Shown piece by piece: positions 43,915-53,481 of a stretch of DNA of 64,000 nucleotides. Every line of letters begins with the position of its first letter. Position 1 is the first letter of the stretch. The stretch spans positions 6,470,787-6,534,786 of the forward strand of contig NZ_MKZS01000001.1 of NCBI RefSeq assembly GCF_001942495.1, given 5' to 3'. The translations under genes and the position numbers were made by a program. Source of the DNA: Moorena bouillonii PNG (GTDB taxonomy: Bacteria; Cyanobacteriota; Cyanobacteriia; Cyanobacteriales; Coleofasciculaceae). Below the pieces are notes generated by a model. The model worked only from the letters and a program-made list of their open reading frames with translations. It did not search any database and was not told where the DNA came from.

Positions 43915-44844
43915 ATGAAAAAATTAAATATAACTAGAGTTAAGCGAATTCTGCTTACCACCAGCATCAGTATTGTGAGCATTGTGAGCGTGCCACTTTT
44001 GATCTATGGCGGATTGCTGCTCAAGCGTCCACTTCCTACCGACAAGCAGCAACAACTTTTCCCAGGCATTTTGTATCAAAGAGATACTCGCAAATCTCCC
44101 CGTCCGCTGATGGTACATACTGTTACCATAGACCTAACCGCACCAGGAATTAAACTGTTAGTAACACCAGGAAATAAAGTCGATAAAAATGAATTTGCTG
44201 CCCGGACTACTTCGGAATTTGTGCGGGAGTTTAACTTACAATTAGCTATCAACGGTAGTTTCTTTTATCCTTTTCGGGAGTATCCACCTAACTCCTATCC
44301 TAAATCTGGTGATCCGGTCAAAGTAGAAGGGCAAGTTATCTCTGAGGGGAAATCCTATGCTCCTCCAAAATCAAAAAATTATTCAGTGCTGTGTATTTCA
44401 AAGCTTCTCCAAGTTCAAATCTATCAAAACCGTTGCCCTCTAGGCACATCTGAGGGATTGGCGGGTAGAGAAATTTTACTAAAGGAAGGGAAGCCAGCAG
44501 TATTGGGAGATAGTACAGATGAAAAACTATTGTATCCCCGCACTGCTGTGGCTATTGATAAATCAGGCAAAACTTTGTGGTTAATTATTGTTGATGGTCG
44601 CCAGCGCTTTTACAGTGAAGGGGTTACTTTGGCTGAATTAACTAGTATTATTCAAGAATTAGGAGCCGATAGCGCCCTCAATTTGGATGGGGGTGGTTCC
44701 ACCACTCTGGTAGTAGCAAATAATACAAATAAGCTAAGAGTATTAAATTCACCGATTCAGACCCGTATTCCTACGCGCCAACGGGCAATTGCTAACCATT
44801 TGGGCATCTATGCTTTGCCGATAGATGTGTTGAACAGGGAATAG
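43915..44844 (+). CDS. Phosphodiester glycosidase-domain exported protein, paralogue 2
   Basis: The 309-residue product has the same anchor and domain layout as the preceding gene, with one additional IVS unit in the anchor (SISIVSIVSVPLLIYGGLLL) from a 9-bp duplication (ATTGTGAGC). Catalytic blocks are unchanged (LQLAINGSFFYPF, GADSALNLDGGGSTTLVVAN). The most divergent part is around residues 130-205 (YAPPKSKNYSVLCISKLLQV and VLGDSTDEKLLYPRTAV), where substrate specificity might differ. It is a recent tandem duplication. Confidence 0.86.
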   Translation: MKKLNITRVKRILLTTSISIVSIVSVPLLIYGGLLLKRPLPTDKQQQLFPGILYQRDTRKSPRPLMVHTVTIDLTAPGIKLLVTPGNKVDKNEFAARTTSEFVREFNLQLAINGSFFYPFREYPPNSYPKSGDPVKVEGQVISEGKSYAPPKSKNYSVLCISKLLQVQIYQNRCPLGTSEGLAGREILLKEGKPAVLGDSTDEKLLYPRTAVAIDKSGKTLWLIIVDGRQRFYSEGVTLAELTSIIQELGADSALNLDGGGSTTLVVANNTNKLRVLNSPIQTRIPTRQRAIANHLGIYALPIDVLNRE

Positions 44845-44951
44845 GTGGATGTAGCATAAATGGGATAAAAAAAATGTCTAGTCTGATCGAATGGTTTCCA
44901 TAAAAGCACTATAATATCTGACTCGGAAATTAATTTTAGGAGTACTCAAAC

Positions 44952-45269
44952 ATGGTAGACAAAAAAAAGATTCTAGAAGACACCATGACTTTATTGATGT
45001 CAGTAACCCCAGATACGCCTTTGGGTAAACTGTTAAACCTTTGTTTAGCAGCTAAGGCAGATCCGAGTATCAGCAAAAGTGCCCGTGAATTTGCTGTAGA
45101 ACTTCTCGAAGATCCTAGCAACATTTACTCTTGGACCATGGATGTTATTGGGAGCGATGCCAACTATACCGATGCAGAGTGGGAAGCTTTGAACGATATG
45201 AAATTGGATGATACTGAAGCCTTTGTAGCAGACTTCCAGTCGGAATTGGAAAGTCTGGACTTGGATTGA
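44952..45269 (+). CDS. Small acidic protein of unknown function
   Basis: The product has 105 residues, was not recognised, and is helical and acidic at the C-terminus (DDTEAFVADFQSELESLDLD). AGGAGTACTCAAAC before the start is a good ribosome-binding site. No signal peptide or known motif is visible. It is convergent with an MBL-hydrolase gene. Confidence 0.65.
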   Translation: MVDKKKILEDTMTLLMSVTPDTPLGKLLNLCLAAKADPSISKSAREFAVELLEDPSNIYSWTMDVIGSDANYTDAEWEALNDMKLDDTEAFVADFQSELESLDLD

Positions 45270-45368
45270 GATCACAGGGTATCGACGCAGGGTGAAGGGT
45301 TAAGAATTTAGGTGGGGAGAGGTCTAATCATCAATAATAATGTTGACTATAAACATATTATCAACACT

Positions 45369-45486
45369 CAACCTTGGCTTTTCGGCCACGCTACCGAAAC
45401 AACCTACCCTTCACCGAAGGCCAAAGGCGAAAAACCTTCAACCTTCAACCTTCAACCTTCAACCTTCAACCTTCAACCTTCAACCT
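45369..45486. repeat. Composite repeat: palindrome plus AACCTTC heptads
   Basis: AACCTTGGCTTTTCGGCCAC followed by GCTACCGAAACAACCTACCC, then CCGAAGGCCAAAGGCGAA and AACCTTC heptads. It resembles the complement of the composite inserted in the helicase gene at 13,766-13,970 but is here in a non-coding gap between convergent genes. Confidence 0.8.
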
Positions 45487-45499
45487 ACACCCTTCACCA

Positions 45500-46351
45500 T
45501 TACTTTACCCTAACAATCATCCCTTCTTTGACTATAAACGCGCGATCAAACACTTCTTTGACTTCCACTGCTAGGTTGTCGAGAAAATCATCACAGTGAT
45601 TGGGTTCGTGGTGGAAGATAGCCAGTTTCTTAACACCAGCAGCTTCTGCGAGCTTCACCCCTTCCTGCCAGGTGGAATGTCCCCAACCTACTTTGGGAGA
45701 TTTGGGGTTGTGGTATTCTTCATCGGTATACATAGCATCGTAGATTAACATATCAGCATCACGGGCTAGATACACCACATTTTGATCAAGGCGGTCGGGA
45801 AAATGTTCTGTATCGGTGCAGTAGCACACGGAATGCCCTTGCCAGGTTACGCGATAGCCAATAGCACCATTAGGATGATTTAAAGGAGCAGTTTCTATGG
45901 TAATATCTTTTATGGTGATAGTGTTATGACCTGCTTCTAAGTCATAGAACTTCAAATCTGCCTTGACTTTGTTAGTAGGAACTGGAGCATTCAAGTGTAA
46001 GACCCGCTCCTTGAAGTGTTTCTCCATGCACTCCCCGGGGGGAGCTGCGCCATAAATATGTAAAATGTTCCCTTCCACAAAGACTGGAATGAAAAATGGC
46101 ACGCCTTGAATATGATCCCAGTGGTAGTGAGTAAAAAACCAATAAGCTTCAATGGGTAACTGCTGCTTAAGGCTTTTTCCCAGCAACCGCAAGCCAGTAC
46201 CACCATCGAAAATCAGGCGTAACCCAGCCACTTGCATCTCTACACAAGACGTATTGCCGCCATATTGAATTGTGTCCTGTCCAGGGCTAGGTATACTGCC
46301 TCGGACTCCCCAAAATTTAACCGAAAACTCGGAGGAAGTGCTTATCTTCAT
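45500..46351 (-). CDS. MBL-fold metallo-hydrolase (RNase Z/phosphodiesterase-like)
   Basis: The protein has 283 residues. VKFWGVRGSIPSPGQDTIQY, GGNTSCVEMQVAGLRLIFDG, GTGLRLLG, the metal motif FFTHYHWDHIQGVPFF (HxHxDH), the metal Asp region YCTDTEH and the terminal IFHHEPNHCDD fit the cyanobacterial beta-lactamase-fold hydrolases near RNase Z and cyclic-nucleotide phosphodiesterases. The substrate is not defined. It is followed on the same strand by aroC, 7 bp upstream, so aroC and this gene are likely co-transcribed. Confidence 0.85.
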   Translation of the reverse strand: MKISTSSEFSVKFWGVRGSIPSPGQDTIQYGGNTSCVEMQVAGLRLIFDGGTGLRLLGKSLKQQLPIEAYWFFTHYHWDHIQGVPFFIPVFVEGNILHIYGAAPPGECMEKHFKERVLHLNAPVPTNKVKADLKFYDLEAGHNTITIKDITIETAPLNHPNGAIGYRVTWQGHSVCYCTDTEHFPDRLDQNVVYLARDADMLIYDAMYTDEEYHNPKSPKVGWGHSTWQEGVKLAEAAGVKKLAIFHHEPNHCDDFLDNLAVEVKEVFDRAFIVKEGMIVRVK

Positions 46352-46358
46352 TGGTAAG

Positions 46359-47453
46359 TTAATGCTTCAAAGTACCGCACTGACCCTGATGACGCAACAG
46401 GTGATCGCACAATACCAAAGCAACCATTGCTTCTACCATAGGTACGGCCCTGGGTAAAACACAAGGGTCGTGACGTCCTTTAGCAGCTAGAATGGTTTCT
46501 TCACCAGTAGTGGTGACAGTACGTTGTTCTTTGCGGATGGTAGCAGTGGGTTTAAACGCTACTCTAATAATAATAGTCTCGCCATTACTAATGCCACCTT
46601 GAATGCCACCGGAGCGATTTGTAACAGTGCGCACTCCACCGGTTTCGTCTGTGTAAAATTCATCATTATGCTCACTGCCGGTAAGTAGAGTGCCCCCAAA
46701 GCCAGAGCCAATCTCGAAACCTTTACTAGCTGGTAGGGACATCACCCCTTTGGCTAAATCCGCTTCTAGCTTATCAAAGACTGGCTCTCCCAAGCCTTTG
46801 GGTATATGGCGAGCCACACATTCTACTACACCCCCAACGGAATCACCGCTACGTCCAGTTTCTTCAATCAGTTCAATCATCCGTTCAGCACATTCTGAAT
46901 CAGGGCAACGAACAATATTACTTTCTACCTGGTCTTGAGTAACGGTGTTGGAGTCTACGATACCTTCTAAGGTTTTGATACGCTTGACGTAGCCAATGAT
47001 TTCTACACCAGCAGCTTGCTGGAGAATTTTTTTTGCGATCGCACCCGCTGCCACTCGCCCGATGGTTTCCCGGGCTGAAGAACGTCCTCCCCCCTGCCAG
47101 TTCCGAATGCCATACTTAGCATCATAGGTAGCATCAGCATGGGAAGGCCGATACGTCTTTTGCATCTCGCTATAGTCTTGGGGCCTAGTGTCTTTATTGC
47201 GCACCATAATCATAATTGGTGTGCCTAGGGTTTTGCCCTGAAATACTCCTGAAACAATTTCACAAGTATCAGTTTCTTTACGAGGAGTAGTAATCTTACT
47301 CTGACCCGGACGCCTGCGGTCTAAATCTACCTGAATTTCTGCCGCAGAAATTTCCAATCGCGGTGGACAGCCATCAATGACTACCCCAACCCCACCCCCG
47401 TGGGATTCTCCGAATGTAGTGATTCGAAACAGATGTCCAAAGGTATTGCCCAT
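46359..47453 (-). CDS. aroC: Chorismate synthase
   Basis: The protein has 364 residues. [80 protein letters not shown] and [20 protein letters not shown] are canonical AroC signatures. It converts EPSP to chorismate with reduced FMN, the last step of the shikimate pathway. Another shikimate-pathway gene, aroE, is just upstream on the same strand. Confidence 0.97.
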   Translation of the reverse strand: MGNTFGHLFRITTFGESHGGGVGVVIDGCPPRLEISAAEIQVDLDRRRPGQSKITTPRKETDTCEIVSGVFQGKTLGTPIMIMVRNKDTRPQDYSEMQKTYRPSHADATYDAKYGIRNWQGGGRSSARETIGRVAAGAIAKKILQQAAGVEIIGYVKRIKTLEGIVDSNTVTQDQVESNIVRCPDSECAERMIELIEETGRSGDSVGGVVECVARHIPKGLGEPVFDKLEADLAKGVMSLPASKGFEIGSGFGGTLLTGSEHNDEFYTDETGGVRTVTNRSGGIQGGISNGETIIIRVAFKPTATIRKEQRTVTTTGEETILAAKGRHDPCVLPRAVPMVEAMVALVLCDHLLRHQGQCGTLKH

Positions 47454-47646
47454 AGTTCCTGCTTTAGTAGTGCTCTAATGGTAGTACTTAGTTATTTTAT
47501 GAAACCACGACTTGCTATGCCTTTAGCCTACTCGAGTCCATTCCCATCCCCTGTCGGTTTGAACACTGCCCAAACCTCAGATCACCTCCGTTTCTTTCCC
47601 TGATCCGACCTTCTCTATTCCCTACCTGCAGCGCTATAAATTTTAA

Positions 47647-48522
47647 CTAACTTTTCAACAATCCCAATTTTTCCTGCAGAGCGTGACGCATAATATCCAC
47701 TGGTGGAGTTTGTCCTAACCAAATTTTGAAAGCTGCTGCTCCCTGTTGCACCAGCATTTCCAATCCATCAATAGCGATCGCGCCCTGTTCCTTGGCTTGT
47801 CTTAAAAACTGAGTGGGATTAGGAGTATAAATCAAGTCATAAGCGATCGCATTTTCTGGCAACCTAGCCATGGTTACCTGATCCACAGGAGACTGCTCGA
47901 CCTTGGGATACATTCCCACAGGAGTAGCATTAACTAACAAATTGGCTTGAGCCAGGAGTTCCGGTAGTTGTTGCCAAGGATGAGTATGAATAGTAATAGC
48001 AAGGTCAGAATTAATCCAGCTTTGCTTAAATTGACCTAACTTGTCCTGATTGCGGCCAAGCACATGAATCTCAGTACAACCGAGTTCGGCACAACCCACT
48101 ACTACGGCTCGTGCTGCACCACCACACCCCAAAATGACTACAGTAGTTTGACTCCAATCCCGGTTATACCGTTTCAACGGGGAGATAAATCCTTCGATAT
48201 CGGTATTCGTACCAATCCAACCGATATCGGTGCGATACACAGTATTCACTGCTCCCACCCCTTGAGCCACTGTTGAAATTTCCGACAACAAGGGGATGAT
48301 ACTCTGCTTGTGGGGAATGGTGATACTGAAGCCCACTAGACCAATCGCCTCAAAACCAGCGATCGCATTTTTCAAATCTGCTGATTTTACCGGTAAGGGT
48401 AGGTAGACATAATCCACATCCAAGGATGCGATCGCTCGGTTATGCATCAGTGGTGATAAAGAATGTTCCACTGGATCACCAATCACACCCAGTAACTTTG
48501 TTGTTCCTGTTATTTGCACCAT
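47647..48522 (-). CDS. aroE: Shikimate dehydrogenase
   Basis: The protein has 291 residues from ATG 48,522 (an upstream start at 48,540 is less likely, since [20 protein letters not shown] begins the family region). [25 protein letters not shown] (catalytic Lys), [20 protein letters not shown] and [20 protein letters not shown] (NADP loop) are typical. It reduces 3-dehydroshikimate to shikimate with NADPH. It neighbours aroC. Confidence 0.95.
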   Translation of the reverse strand: MVQITGTTKLLGVIGDPVEHSLSPLMHNRAIASLDVDYVYLPLPVKSADLKNAIAGFEAIGLVGFSITIPHKQSIIPLLSEISTVAQGVGAVNTVYRTDIGWIGTNTDIEGFISPLKRYNRDWSQTTVVILGCGGAARAVVVGCAELGCTEIHVLGRNQDKLGQFKQSWINSDLAITIHTHPWQQLPELLAQANLLVNATPVGMYPKVEQSPVDQVTMARLPENAIAYDLIYTPNPTQFLRQAKEQGAIAIDGLEMLVQQGAAAFKIWLGQTPPVDIMRHALQEKLGLLKS

Positions 48523-48820
48523 CACCCACGTTCTACGCACATAACTTTATAAGTTTAAGCCTGAAATAGTTAATAATTGCGACCTTAATATTTCTTATTA
48601 ACTATTTTTGATTAAGATTGCTGCCTTCGGTTGACAATTCGTTTACAATTCACCATCAACCGTCCACAATACTTACCCCAAGCATCACATTTGAATGAAC
48701 TCTCATTTTTCTGATGGTGGCTAAAATAGATCATATCGAGCCAATTCTAGTGCCAATTATAATACTAATTAACTAGGCAGCAACGGCATGAACCCAACTG
48801 GTATTCAAAAGAGTGGAGCC

Positions 48821-50302
48821 ATGAATTCAATCATTTGTATGAAATGTGAGCAAATCAATCCCAGTCGGGCAAGTTTTTGCTCTCGTTGTGGTGCCTCTCT
48901 ACTCCCTCCCAGTAGCAGTCTCTTAGACACTAATCTAGACAATAGTAATCTAGACAATAGTAATCTAGACAATAGTAATCTAGACAATAAATTAGAGACT
49001 GGAAGCCGATTACGCGATCGCTACATAATTCAGCGCACCTTAGGACAAGGGGGATTTGGCAAAACCTACCTCGCCAAAGACACTGGACGCTTTAATGAAC
49101 TAGTAACCCTAAAAGAGCTGACTCCAAGAAACCAGGGCACCCAACCCATTGAAAAAGCCGAAGAACTATTTCAACGGGAAGCAACCATGCTGCACAAGCT
49201 TTCATCCCCCCAAATTCCGAGATTCTGGGAATTTTTTCGGGATGGCAAACGGTTGTTTCTCGTCCAAGACTACATTGAAGGAAAAACCTATCAAACCTTA
49301 CTCGAAGAACGAGTAAGCAAAGGGGAACGGTTCAGCGAAACCGAAATTCTCCAACTGTTTCAGCAATTGCTCCCGGTCTTAAGCTACCTACACCAATTAG
49401 GCATAATTCACCGAGATATTGCTCCGGACAATATTATCCGTCGTGCTTCCGATGGACTACCAGTATTAATTGACTTGGGTGGTGTCAAACAAATTGCTCT
49501 AGAAGTCAATACCCCCGTAACCAGTGGGCAAAACTCCGCCATCTACGCTGGTGGGACTTGCTTAGGTAAAGTTGGCTATGCACCTGATGAACAGCTACGC
49601 TTAGGGATTGCTGCTCCCCATAGTGACCTGTATGCTTTGGGAGTAACAGCACTAGTACTAATGACTGGTAAACAGCCCCAGGAACTGGTTGACCCTTATA
49701 CCCTTAGCTGGCGAACTGAAGAAGAAGTAACTTTATCTCCAGATTTTAATACTATCCTATCTCGTTTGCTGGCATCCCAACCCTCTGAGCGATTCCAATC
49801 TGCTGAACAGGTTCTAGACCTAATCCAAACCGATGATTCTGATGATTCTAAGGTTAGAGAAACAGAAATCAAGGGTACTGTGGCTGTAACTCCCCAGTCT
49901 AAATCCTACCCACCACCTACTCCCATCAATAATTCCGGTTGCAAGCAAGTGTTTGACGAATCTGTTCCAGTGCCAGCAGAGATTCAAGGCTGGAACTGGG
50001 GTGCCTTTTGTCTACCAGGTTTGTGGTGTGTCACCAATCAAGTTTGGATTGGACTGATTGCCTGGACCGATCTATCCTTAGTGACTGGATTTCTTGCTTG
50101 GCCAGTGATGGGGATTATTTTGGGCATCAAGGGCAATGAGTGGGCATGGAAAAGTCGCCGTTGGAAGAGTATCAAAGCCTTTAAGCGCCATCAACGGGGT
50201 TGGGCGATCACATCCTTCGTCATTATTGGTATGATAGTTACCCTACTATTGTTGTTATTTTTAGTATTCTTTATTGGGATAACCTCCCTAGTGCCGTGGT
50301 GA
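48821..50302 (+). CDS. Serine/threonine protein kinase with N-terminal zinc ribbon and C-terminal membrane part
   Basis: The protein has 493 residues. An N-terminal zinc ribbon (CMKCEQINPSRASFCSRCG) is followed by a repeated NLDNS linker (four copies, 15-bp repeat). The kinase domain (about 60-330) has glycine loop LGQGGFGKTYLAKD, Lys in VTLKELTP, catalytic HRDIAPDN and DLG in place of DFG. The C-terminus has two or three membrane segments (GAFCLPGLWCVTNQVWIGLI and ITSFVIIGMIVTLLLLLFLV), resembling a DUF2628-like domain. I prefer ATG 48,821 with GTGGAGCC ahead of it; ATG 48,788 adds 11 residues. It probably signals from the cytoplasmic face of the membrane. Confidence 0.88.
   Translation: MNSIICMKCEQINPSRASFCSRCGASLLPPSSSLLDTNLDNSNLDNSNLDNSNLDNKLETGSRLRDRYIIQRTLGQGGFGKTYLAKDTGRFNELVTLKELTPRNQGTQPIEKAEELFQREATMLHKLSSPQIPRFWEFFRDGKRLFLVQDYIEGKTYQTLLEERVSKGERFSETEILQLFQQLLPVLSYLHQLGIIHRDIAPDNIIRRASDGLPVLIDLGGVKQIALEVNTPVTSGQNSAIYAGGTCLGKVGYAPDEQLRLGIAAPHSDLYALGVTALVLMTGKQPQELVDPYTLSWRTEEEVTLSPDFNTILSRLLASQPSERFQSAEQVLDLIQTDDSDDSKVRETEIKGTVAVTPQSKSYPPPTPINNSGCKQVFDESVPVPAEIQGWNWGAFCLPGLWCVTNQVWIGLIAWTDLSLVTGFLAWPVMGIILGIKGNEWAWKSRRWKSIKAFKRHQRGWAITSFVIIGMIVTLLLLLFLVFFIGITSLVPW
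48930..48989 (+). repeat. 15-bp coding tandem repeat (NLDNS) in the kinase gene
   Basis: Four nearly identical units of AATCTAGACAATAGT encode NLDNS, lengthening the linker between zinc ribbon and kinase domain in steps of five residues. Confidence 0.9.
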
Positions 50303-50414
50303 ATCACCGATTGCTCAACTGTAGCATCCGTGTGTTCAGTGCGTTGCATGCTAGTTTCAGGTTAATCCCAGGGGCATTGCTATTACTACCATCACTATCT
50401 AAAGGAGAATAAAA

Positions 50415-50777
50415 ATGACTAGCTTTCCTGCCTGGACTCAAATAATTGTCGCCATGTCAGAATCACAAGTTTTTTACACAGAAGAAGCAACAGGCTATGA
50501 CAGCATCAGCTTGATTTTACCTGGAAAGCCCTTCGATCTAACCCTTTCCTTAGAAACCTATGAAGACGCGATCGAGATAATTTTTGAAATTTATCCAGAC
50601 CAAAATGCTTACCGATTAAATATGCGGAACAAGCAGGAAGGAGTAGACCTCCAACAGAAAAGTACTGAAGAAAATTTAGATTTAACTGGATTAGACGCAC
50701 GGCAAATTGGAACCTACAGTGAATTTTGCCGACATTTAGAGGAATTGTATGGAGTAGCTCAAGAAGTAGGTTGGTAA
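50415..50777 (+). CDS. Small protein of unknown function
   Basis: The product has 120 residues and was not recognised. It begins after AAAGGAGAATAAAA, a good ribosome-binding site. Features are an acidic beta-rich core (YDSISLILPGKPFDLTLSLE) and a helical C-terminus (IGTYSEFCRHLEELYGVAQE). No membrane segment. It follows the kinase gene after 110 bp and may share its transcript. Confidence 0.55.
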   Translation: MTSFPAWTQIIVAMSESQVFYTEEATGYDSISLILPGKPFDLTLSLETYEDAIEIIFEIYPDQNAYRLNMRNKQEGVDLQQKSTEENLDLTGLDARQIGTYSEFCRHLEELYGVAQEVGW

Positions 50778-51116
50778 TCGTAAGCGATCAGCTTTTGAAG
50801 AAAGAGCTAAGCATTGGTTAATGTCACAGGCTAGAAGCCTGTGCCACAAATCTGTTCCCGTAGCGTAGCCATAGGCCAAGGACTTTTATCAATACTTTCA
50901 CTTATCATTAATCTATCAATATTAAATTCTCCCGGGTTTATTTTCAGCTGACTGCTGAACGCTGACTGCTGTTCGCGCACCGTGCGCGTAGCGCATATGC
51001 TTTGCTAACTAATTACCAGGTTTTACAGCTTGTCTTTTGATATTTTAAATGACATGATATACACTACCATGGGCAATTTAGCAAAGTCCATGGTTAAAAC
51101 AACAACTGTCGATCGG

Positions 51117-51761
51117 ATGAGCAAGACCTTATTCACTTACCGACCCAAAGAAATCCCACTCAGCCCTCAGCACTTAGCACTATTTTCAGCACTTAGAACT
51201 ATTTTAAGATTAGCATCAGCCAGTTTGCTAACTATCAGCTTACTAGGTAGTGGTTGTGGAATGGCTAGCCATGAAGATCTAGATTCTGAACAGACCCATG
51301 CTCAGGTCCATGGTGATAAAACTGAAACCGGTAATCACCATAGTAAAGACATGGAGCATAATCACCATAATCACAAAGTCGGCAGCAGTAGTCACCATGG
51401 TGAAGATATGGGTCATCATCATGGCACAATGGAAATTCCTTCTGGTCAACCTGTTCCAGATGTTGACATAGTGGTGTATCCAGATCCGATGACAGGATGG
51501 AATTTGGAAATAAAGGTTTCTAACTTCCAATTTTCTGCCAAGAATGCTAGCAAAGCCCATCAACCAGGAGAAGGACATGCCCATCTATTCATCAATGGCA
51601 AAAAAATTACCAGGATTTACGGCAATTGGTATTATATTGGCAAGCTTGAACCTGGTAGAAATGAAATCACGGTTACCTTAAATTCCAACAACCATCAGGA
51701 TTTAGTTCATAATGGTGAATTGATTTCAGATACTGAAATTATCGAGCTTACCTCAAATTAG
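51117..51761 (+). CDS. His-rich lipoprotein, possible metal-binding periplasmic protein
   Basis: The protein has about 214 residues. The start is uncertain, since upstream ATGs at 51,054 and 51,069 are also in frame. A lipobox-type signal (LASASLLTISLLGSGCG) would place it on the membrane as a lipoprotein. Next is a histidine-rich stretch (residues about 55-105: NHHSKDMEHNHHNHKVGSSS, HHGEDMGHHHG) typical of copper, zinc or nickel binding. A conserved-looking C-terminal beta domain follows (GHAHLFINGKKITRIYGNWY). A metal-handling role is inferred. No metal transporter is adjacent. Confidence 0.65.
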   Translation: MSKTLFTYRPKEIPLSPQHLALFSALRTILRLASASLLTISLLGSGCGMASHEDLDSEQTHAQVHGDKTETGNHHSKDMEHNHHNHKVGSSSHHGEDMGHHHGTMEIPSGQPVPDVDIVVYPDPMTGWNLEIKVSNFQFSAKNASKAHQPGEGHAHLFINGKKITRIYGNWYYIGKLEPGRNEITVTLNSNNHQDLVHNGELISDTEIIELTSN

Positions 51762-52144
51762 GCTAACTATAGGGTGATGATTGATGGGGGAAGCTAACAC
51801 ATCACTGGAAACTTCGGATCAGTAGTAAACAGGGATATATCGCTTTTTAGTAGTGTTTTCTTTCACTACTGTTTCCGCCAATTCTTCTTCCCTTGTCTGA
51901 AGTTACGCCGCCCGCCCGAAGTAACTAGATCTGAAGTTACTGATAACTGGAGGGATGTCTATTGTGTTATGGCTATGTGTTGTGGCTACGAGGATGACCC
52001 GGAGTCCACGCCTATCGTAAGCATCCCGTATTGCTGCTACCTTCCGGTCCTGACAAGGTTTGGGCGTTGCGATCGCGTCGATCCGAGCCACTTATTATAA
52101 TAGCATCAATTTGGCAAAATGGGAAGGAAGATCTCAGTTTTGAT
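51762..52144. other. Gene-free gap, 383 bp
   Basis: No convincing gene. A HIP1 octamer is near 52,070, and the sequence around 51,900-52,090 is open on the minus strand for 62 codons but lacks a good start and a recognisable motif. Confidence 0.4.
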
Positions 52145-52597
52145 CTATTTCGCGAATATCCCCACCCCGTAATAGCATGAAGAGCTTACACAGTGGGGCA
52201 TACCGACTTTAACCATAAATTTCCCACTGCCGCGAGGGGTAACTTGAACAATCGGATATTGACCATAGTCAGTATCATAGTCAACGGTTTGGCCATTGTT
52301 ATCATACAGACCTAGGTCAATATCGAGACAAGCATCATCACAAAAACTTACTAAGGTATAAGATTTACCAGCTTCTAGATCCAGGGTAAATGCATCGACT
52401 TGGTTCCGGGAAAGTCTATTTACTACCGGTCGATGAGTTGGCATATAATCGCGGTCTCTTAAATACTGTGCTGCTGCGATTAATTTATTTTCAACTTGCC
52501 CCTGACGAGGAGAGCTAGCCAAACCAGCAGTGGGGGTGAATAGTAAGCTACTAGCTAGGAGAGCTAGGCCATTCCGAACTATCTTAGTATTAATCAT
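52145..52597 (-). CDS. Small secreted protein with pre-peptidase C-terminal-like fold
   Basis: The protein has 150 residues, starting MINTKIVRNGLALLASSLLF (signal peptide ending GLA). The mature part shows DAFTLDLEAGKSYTLVSFCD, DDACLDIDLGLYDNNGQ and GSGKFMVKVGMPHC, resembling the PPC beta-sandwich that accompanies secreted proteases and other exoproteins, with two Cys pairs. The function is unknown. Confidence 0.65.
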   Translation of the reverse strand: MINTKIVRNGLALLASSLLFTPTAGLASSPRQGQVENKLIAAAQYLRDRDYMPTHRPVVNRLSRNQVDAFTLDLEAGKSYTLVSFCDDACLDIDLGLYDNNGQTVDYDTDYGQYPIVQVTPRGSGKFMVKVGMPHCVSSSCYYGVGIFAK

Positions 52598-52609
52598 ATA
52601 TAATAGCAA

Positions 52610-53481
52610 TAAGCGTTTGATTTAATGTTGACTTAAGAGTGATTTTTAGTTATTCCAATTCTCAGCAATGCCTGCAACCAATAAATCTTACCTTTTGGTA
52701 ATTGATAATTGGAGTAGGATTACCGATGGCTCGAACAATCTTATGTTGCAGGCTTAAAAAGCCTTCTAGGATAACAATCTAGTAATCTTAGTGTCACTCA
52801 TGGTTGATTAGTGCTTGTTGTGCCAATCCAAAATCACCAATAATGTAGAGGCGCACACACAGCATTTTCAAACGAGTAGCAGATTCTTGGGTAGTCAATA
52901 GGATTCACTATTAACAGTTATAGCAGTCGCCAGGGCAGGCGCGGACATGACAAAAGTCTCAAACCTAAGTAAGCGCAAGAGTTTGACTTCTGACTTCTGA
53001 CTTCTGACTTCTGACTTCTGCTATATCACTAGAATCTTGATTACTGACTAGCTCCTCTAGGTGGCTTATGTTATGATTATCGGAGACTAATGTATGGGAT
53101 AACGTATACTAATGTATAACTTATGTATGATTACCCTCAAGGATTATCAATCTGGCAGGTAATTAAAAATTAGCTATTAGCCATTCCAGAAGCTGATAGC
53201 TGATAGCACCTCAAGTAGCACCATCTGTAGCGCATTAGCTGATAGCTGAGCAATAAGTCCCATTAAACTGACGATACTTACCAAAAAAAATACTCCGCTG
53301 GTGAGCGAAGTAAGTAAGTTTAAAGGAGCAATGATAAGCTTTGCTGAACTAAGGAATGATATGAATTAGACTTGGGTAGTTAGCAAATAGTGAATTACCA
53401 ATTATCCATTACTATTATCTATTACCCATTACCCTAAATCATGCCATTAATCAGCAATGTCAAATCCTTAGGTACACAATA
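52610..53481. repeat. Repeat-bearing intergenic region
   Basis: It contains GACTTCT heptads (about 52,985-53,023) and a stretch at about 53,190-53,250 (AGCTGATAGC, AGCACCTCAAGTAGCACCAT, GCGCATTAGCTGATAGCTGA) that belongs to the same family as the elements at 24,608 and 39,701. No gene is seen. Confidence 0.7.

Noticed and set aside
45312-45599. Open frames over AACCTTC heptads before the MBL hydrolase
   Set aside because: The frames consist of repeat sequence and overlap the hydrolase gene antisense.
51903-52091. 62-codon minus-strand open stretch
   Set aside because: No ribosome site, no recognisable motif, and composition like non-coding DNA; possibly an old fragment.
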